Assembly (NCBI GenBank): GCA_964400515.1
Contig: CAYNTJ010000001.1
Coordinates: 124,001-188,000, forward strand
Direction: 5' to 3'
DNA: 64,000 nucleotides
DNA from: JAAYHV01 sp964400515
Lineage (GTDB): Bacteria; Bacillota; Clostridia; Peptostreptococcales; Anaerovoracaceae
Shown: positions 60,576 through 64,000 of the stretch, one piece after another
How positions within the stretch are numbered: the stretch's first letter is position 1
How the letters are laid out: each line of letters starts with the position of its first letter
Made by a program: the position numbers and the translations under genes
Notes under the pieces: model-generated
The model's database searches: none
Seen by the model: the letters and a program-made list of their open reading frames with translations, nothing else
What the model was told of the DNA's origin: nothing

Positions 60576-61069
60576 CTATAGAACTGGTATATCTACTTGA
60601 ATAGTATTTAATCTTACTTTAATCCTAGTTGCTATTGTTCCCCTAACGGTTTCTTCCGGGTCCGTACCATATATTATTAAGCCTAATTTATGCCCACATT
60701 TAAACGTATAATCTGTAGGAATCATTTCAAACGAATACTTATAATATACACCTTTTTTGAGTTCTACTTTTGAATAGTTATTGTAAACATTTTGAGCATT
60801 AATCCATCCTCTAGATATTATTTTATATTCTGATGGAATATCTTCATATTTGAACTTTACTATATCGGCAGTCTTAGTATTTTTACCCCATCGAAGACCC
60901 TTTTCCTTCACAACTCCCTCTTCTAATGTAATTCTTTTGTCTAAACCATAGTCAACTAACATTGCACTTAATATCCCAGTTCCCATATCAAGTGATGCCT
61001 CAAAATTCACCTTAACAGTACCTGAAATACGCTTAGTTTCACCTTTAAAGTTAGGTTCAATTACGATTT
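60576..61069 (-). pseudogene. C-terminal domain of the Xaa-Pro dipeptidyl-peptidase gene, in the -1 frame
   Basis: The jelly-roll C-terminal domain of PepX/CocE hydrolases (GTKRISGTVKVNFEASLDMG-like opening, cut here to KRISGTVKVNFEASLD; ISRGWINAQNV, GHKLGLIIYGTDPE) lies in the -1 frame relative to the catalytic part. The frame is open back to the A-run at 61079-61085, so the two parts were one gene of about 640 residues. Either an indel or frameshifting separates them. Confidence 0.75.
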
Positions 61070-62518
61070 TTATCTCATGTTTTTTTCTTCATTCATAGGA
61101 AGCACTAATTCATCTCTCCAAGCCATATTTCCTTTTATGTCTGATTTTTGTTCATCTAGAAAAAAGGCTGTGGATTTAATGTCATCAATAAATTCTTTTT
61201 CACCTTCTTTATTCACAGGAAATTTGTAAATTTCAGTGCCCATAGGAGGAAAGTCATTTGACTCATGCCACAAGTTTTGATCTAAATTATTCTGAACAAT
61301 CACAGAGGGAACATCATCAATGACCCTGTTATCAATTCCATATAGATGATAATCAAGCCACTTATGCATTATTTCTAATGCTTTTGAGGTCTCGTGGTTA
61401 TATACATAAATATGATCCCCTTGATGCAACAACATCTTCGAAGATATATTGTTTTTCTTCAGTTCATTCCAAAGAGGAATATTCTGATTCATCATAACAT
61501 TAAGATCATTGATACCATGAATTATAAAAACAGAAGCCTTCATGTTCTTTACTTGGTTTAAATAGTTTCTTTCGTCCCAAAACCTATTATAGTTTCCGCT
61601 TTCTCTGTCTTCAAGTCTAACGAGTTCCTTCAGGACTTTACTATATGCTTCTTTTACTATCTTATAATCATTTTCGTCCTTTGCTCTACTAAAGCAGTAT
61701 TGTGCAAGTATATCTAAATCATCACCTTGCCACCCTATCGCAGGGGCAACTAGACCATTTTTTCTGTAGTAATTGTACCAGTTAGATATCCCGGCTTCAG
61801 GAATAATAGTTTTTAGACCTTTAACACCTGTAGTGGCAACACCTATGCACATAGTTCCTAGATATGATTTACCTGACATTGCAACACTTCCTGTACACCA
61901 ATTAGCTTTTATCTGAATATTATTTGTTTTATCAGTAAATGCTCTTGCATTGCCATTTAGCCAATCTATAACTGATTTAAATGCTAAAACTTCTTCTCTT
62001 GAGCCGGACATAGTAAAACCTTCAGACTCTAATGTGCCTAGCCCCCCGCAATAAATACATGCATACCCTCTAGATAAAAAGTATGAATAAACATCATTAA
62101 TCCCTTCGGTAATAGGGGTTTCACTTTCCGCCGTATCTGCATAACCTTTTGTTTCGCGTCTATATTTAATCTCCGTTTCAACATTCTTAGAATAATCGTA
62201 TCTTATGTCTTCCTCACGGACATCTTGATTCTTCATCACCTTAAGTGGTACATCCACATCATGAGGAATGTACCAGTCCTCATTGCACTCACGTACATAA
62301 GGACTGGCTACAAATATAGCTGGCACTTTTAAGCCTTCGATGGTTTCTTTTGGTCTTTTGATTAATACCGCAATTAAATCGAGTTTGCCATCTTTATCGG
62401 TATCAACAGTTGTCTCTACGAAAACTTTTTCAAATATACATTCACTGTAATCTAAGACAGGATTTGTTTGCCCATTTTTCAGTAATTCTTTTCTAATTTT
62501 GTCAATATTTTTAGCCAT
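61070..62518 (-). CDS. Xaa-Pro dipeptidyl-peptidase (S15/CocE), catalytic part, frameshifted
   Basis: 482 residues of the S15/CocE serine hydrolase. Catalytic Ser in AMSGKSYLGT, Asp in IHGINDLNV, His in HQGDHIYVY; substrate-binding opening TVDTDKDGKLDLIAVLIKRP. It ends at PMNEEKNMR after an A-run, about 160 residues short of the family length; the missing C-terminal domain follows in the -1 frame. The family removes Xaa-Pro dipeptides. 29 bases after the MFS gene. AGAAGG before ATG. Confidence 0.85.
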   Translation of the reverse strand: MAKNIDKIRKELLKNGQTNPVLDYSECIFEKVFVETTVDTDKDGKLDLIAVLIKRPKETIEGLKVPAIFVASPYVRECNEDWYIPHDVDVPLKVMKNQDVREEDIRYDYSKNVETEIKYRRETKGYADTAESETPITEGINDVYSYFLSRGYACIYCGGLGTLESEGFTMSGSREEVLAFKSVIDWLNGNARAFTDKTNNIQIKANWCTGSVAMSGKSYLGTMCIGVATTGVKGLKTIIPEAGISNWYNYYRKNGLVAPAIGWQGDDLDILAQYCFSRAKDENDYKIVKEAYSKVLKELVRLEDRESGNYNRFWDERNYLNQVKNMKASVFIIHGINDLNVMMNQNIPLWNELKKNNISSKMLLHQGDHIYVYNHETSKALEIMHKWLDYHLYGIDNRVIDDVPSVIVQNNLDQNLWHESNDFPPMGTEIYKFPVNKEGEKEFIDDIKSTAFFLDEQKSDIKGNMAWRDELVLPMNEEKNMR

Positions 62519-62547
62519 TATATTACCTTCTTAAACAAATAGTCTTC

Positions 62548-63843
62548 TTATACAGCATTCTTTTCTTTGATTTCTTCAATTTCGCCTTTATGGTTTTTCA
62601 AATATTTTCTCCATACCATTACAAATACCGCACCTATCAATAGCATTGCTACAACAAATCCAAAGAACTGTCTGTATCCTTCAACACCTGATTCTCCATT
62701 AAGAAGAGCTCCTGCAATTAATGACACAAATATTTCAGGTAAATATCCAACTGTTGCAATTAATCCTGAAGCTGTACCTGAGTACTCCCTTGGAATTGCT
62801 CCTTCTTCCATCATAGCCCATGTCATAGCATAATTTACATTATAGAATACATAAATTACGATAAATAACAATGTGAATAATAATATGCTTGATGAATTAG
62901 TTGGTAATAGCAGTATTCCTACTACACCTGCCGCCATTACTAAAAATGAAACTAAAAGTATTCTTCCTGTTCCCACTTTATCTGTAATATAACCTCCGCC
63001 AACATTTCCAAGCAGAGAGAACCATCTCTTCATAGCCGCTAAAGTTGCAGCAAAAGTTATTGATGCGCCTAATATTTCTGTAGCATAAGGCGTGAAATAG
63101 TATAGCGATAGTGTAAAGACATAGTTAGCAAATGTTACTAAACCAATAATCCATACTGCAGGAAGTTTAATAACTTCTGCTATTCCCTTAAATGAAAATC
63201 TTTCGCTTTCTTCGATTTTATCTTCTTTTCCTACAGTTAAGAATGCTGCAATACCCATGGCAATAGTAAGTACTGAATAGAATATAATTACAGATTTCAT
63301 GCCAAGCATTGCATCTTCGTTTGCACCTGCTTTAATTCTAAACGCTGCTACAGCTCCCATTGACATAAGTGCAGCTGCTATACCTCTTCCACCTTCAAAA
63401 AATCCAAATGCTTTTCCTTGATCTCCACTACCTGATAATAGTCTAACAGCTTTTATGCACGCTGGCCAAAATGAGAATAACGAAGTTATGCCCCAAAATG
63501 CATATAACGCACATAAATGACCAAATTCAAGTGGCAATAAGTGAATAAAACCACCTAATCCCGTACCTACAAGTGAAGCAGTTAGAATTGTTCTTGTAGA
63601 AAACTTATCCGCTACAATCCCTCCAAATAAATAGGAAATCATTCCAAAAATACCCAATATGCTACCAAAGACTCCCATTTGCATATCGCTTAAATTGTAA
63701 GCCTCTAGATATGCATCATAATAGTCATATCTAAAGTAAGGAAGGCCATAAATTATTGCTCCTCCTGCTGCTACGATAAGAATAGCCCAAAAATTTTTAG
63801 ACATTTTTTCATTTAAGCCAATCTTTGTTAAAATCTTGCTCAT
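62548..63843 (-). CDS. MFS transporter
   Basis: 431 residues, 12 membrane segments of the major facilitator fold: GVFGSILGIFGMISYLFGGI with VADKFSTR in the loop 2-3 position, a second GGYITDKVGTGR in the 8-9 loop. AAGGAG before the ATG at 63843 supports this start. Pairs with the Xaa-Pro peptidase gene just downstream, which hints at uptake of a peptide or amino-acid derivative (inference). Confidence 0.85.
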   Translation of the reverse strand: MSKILTKIGLNEKMSKNFWAILIVAAGGAIIYGLPYFRYDYYDAYLEAYNLSDMQMGVFGSILGIFGMISYLFGGIVADKFSTRTILTASLVGTGLGGFIHLLPLEFGHLCALYAFWGITSLFSFWPACIKAVRLLSGSGDQGKAFGFFEGGRGIAAALMSMGAVAAFRIKAGANEDAMLGMKSVIIFYSVLTIAMGIAAFLTVGKEDKIEESERFSFKGIAEVIKLPAVWIIGLVTFANYVFTLSLYYFTPYATEILGASITFAATLAAMKRWFSLLGNVGGGYITDKVGTGRILLVSFLVMAAGVVGILLLPTNSSSILLFTLLFIVIYVFYNVNYAMTWAMMEEGAIPREYSGTASGLIATVGYLPEIFVSLIAGALLNGESGVEGYRQFFGFVVAMLLIGAVFVMVWRKYLKNHKGEIEEIKEKNAV

Positions 63844-63901
63844 AATTTTATTCTCCTTTAGTTTCATTATATATTTGTACAAAGTCTTACTTTGCAATAA
63901 A

Positions 63902-64000
63902 CTATTTTAGATCGTAAACTTCCATATATCTTCCATTTAATAATTTATTAAATGCATTAGCATCGAGACCCGTCTCAGTAATGCTAGTTATTAAATCTCT
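63902..64000 (-). CDS. C-terminal end of an unknown protein (runs off window)
   Basis: Only the last 32 residues are present (ITETGLDANAFNKLLNGRYM then EVYDLK) before a stop at 63902-63904. Not enough to assign a family. Same strand as the MFS and peptidase genes and 58 bases from the MFS start, so it may be the first gene of that operon. Confidence 0.5.
   Translation of the reverse strand, partial: RDLITSITETGLDANAFNKLLNGRYMEVYDLK

Overview
The window is AT-rich, with strong AGGAGG-type ribosome binding sites and tightly packed operons. Its gene content is that of an anaerobic, amino-acid- or hydroxy-acid-fermenting low-GC Firmicute (Clostridia/Tissierellia-like; a Sedimentibacter-like organism would fit, but the genus is inference). 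Markers are a radical 2-hydroxyacyl-CoA dehydratase, a 4-hydroxybutyryl-CoA dehydratase very like the Clostridium aminobutyricum enzyme, an Acd-EtfAB set, HypA/HypB and a heliorhodopsin. I saw no rRNA, tRNA, CRISPR array, insertion sequence or prophage.

Layout. 1-3750: end of an amidohydrolase gene and small accessory genes. 3502-24259: the metabolic core. A sigma-54 activator with a PAS domain is followed on the same strand by two small Cys proteins. Beside it lie a D-2-hydroxyacid dehydrogenase and a UxaA-type sugar-acid dehydratase, a divergent TRAP transporter (dctPQM), and a 12-gene operon (acyl-CoA dehydrogenase, etfBA, thiolase, hbd, crt, 2-hydroxyacyl-CoA dehydratase subunits plus activator, FabZ-like dehydratase, CoA-transferase, abfD). 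Three near-perfect sigma-54 promoters precede these units, and tandem ATGC-N6-GCAT elements lie upstream, so they look like one regulon. Together the enzymes could ferment a C4 sugar acid (tetronate) through 2,4-dihydroxybutyryl-CoA, 4-hydroxycrotonyl-CoA and 4-hydroxybutyryl-CoA to crotonyl-CoA and acetyl-CoA. I know of no description of this route.

24430-27662: an ABC exporter and a GPH-family symporter. 27784-34966: HypA, a giant Fe-S flavoprotein, HypB and a TetR regulator, next to two paralogous multi-pass membrane proteins and a second TetR regulator. 34996-37900: two toxin-antitoxin-like pairs (nucleotidyltransferase; Fic), a rhodanese lipoprotein and an acetyltransferase. 38005-41526: nitronate monooxygenase and an arsenic-type operon. 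41633-48341: threonine dehydratase, a NUDIX hydrolase, and a VTC/DUF4956/beta-helix lipoprotein cluster with a two-component system. 48394-56905: radical SAM protein, PLP enzyme, ion channel with an altered selectivity filter, proBA, PhnA, heliorhodopsin and a LysO exporter. 56972-64000: LytTR regulator, aldehyde dehydrogenase, a lipoprotein, a stretch of gene remnants, a frameshifted Xaa-Pro dipeptidyl-peptidase gene, an MFS transporter and the end of an unknown gene.
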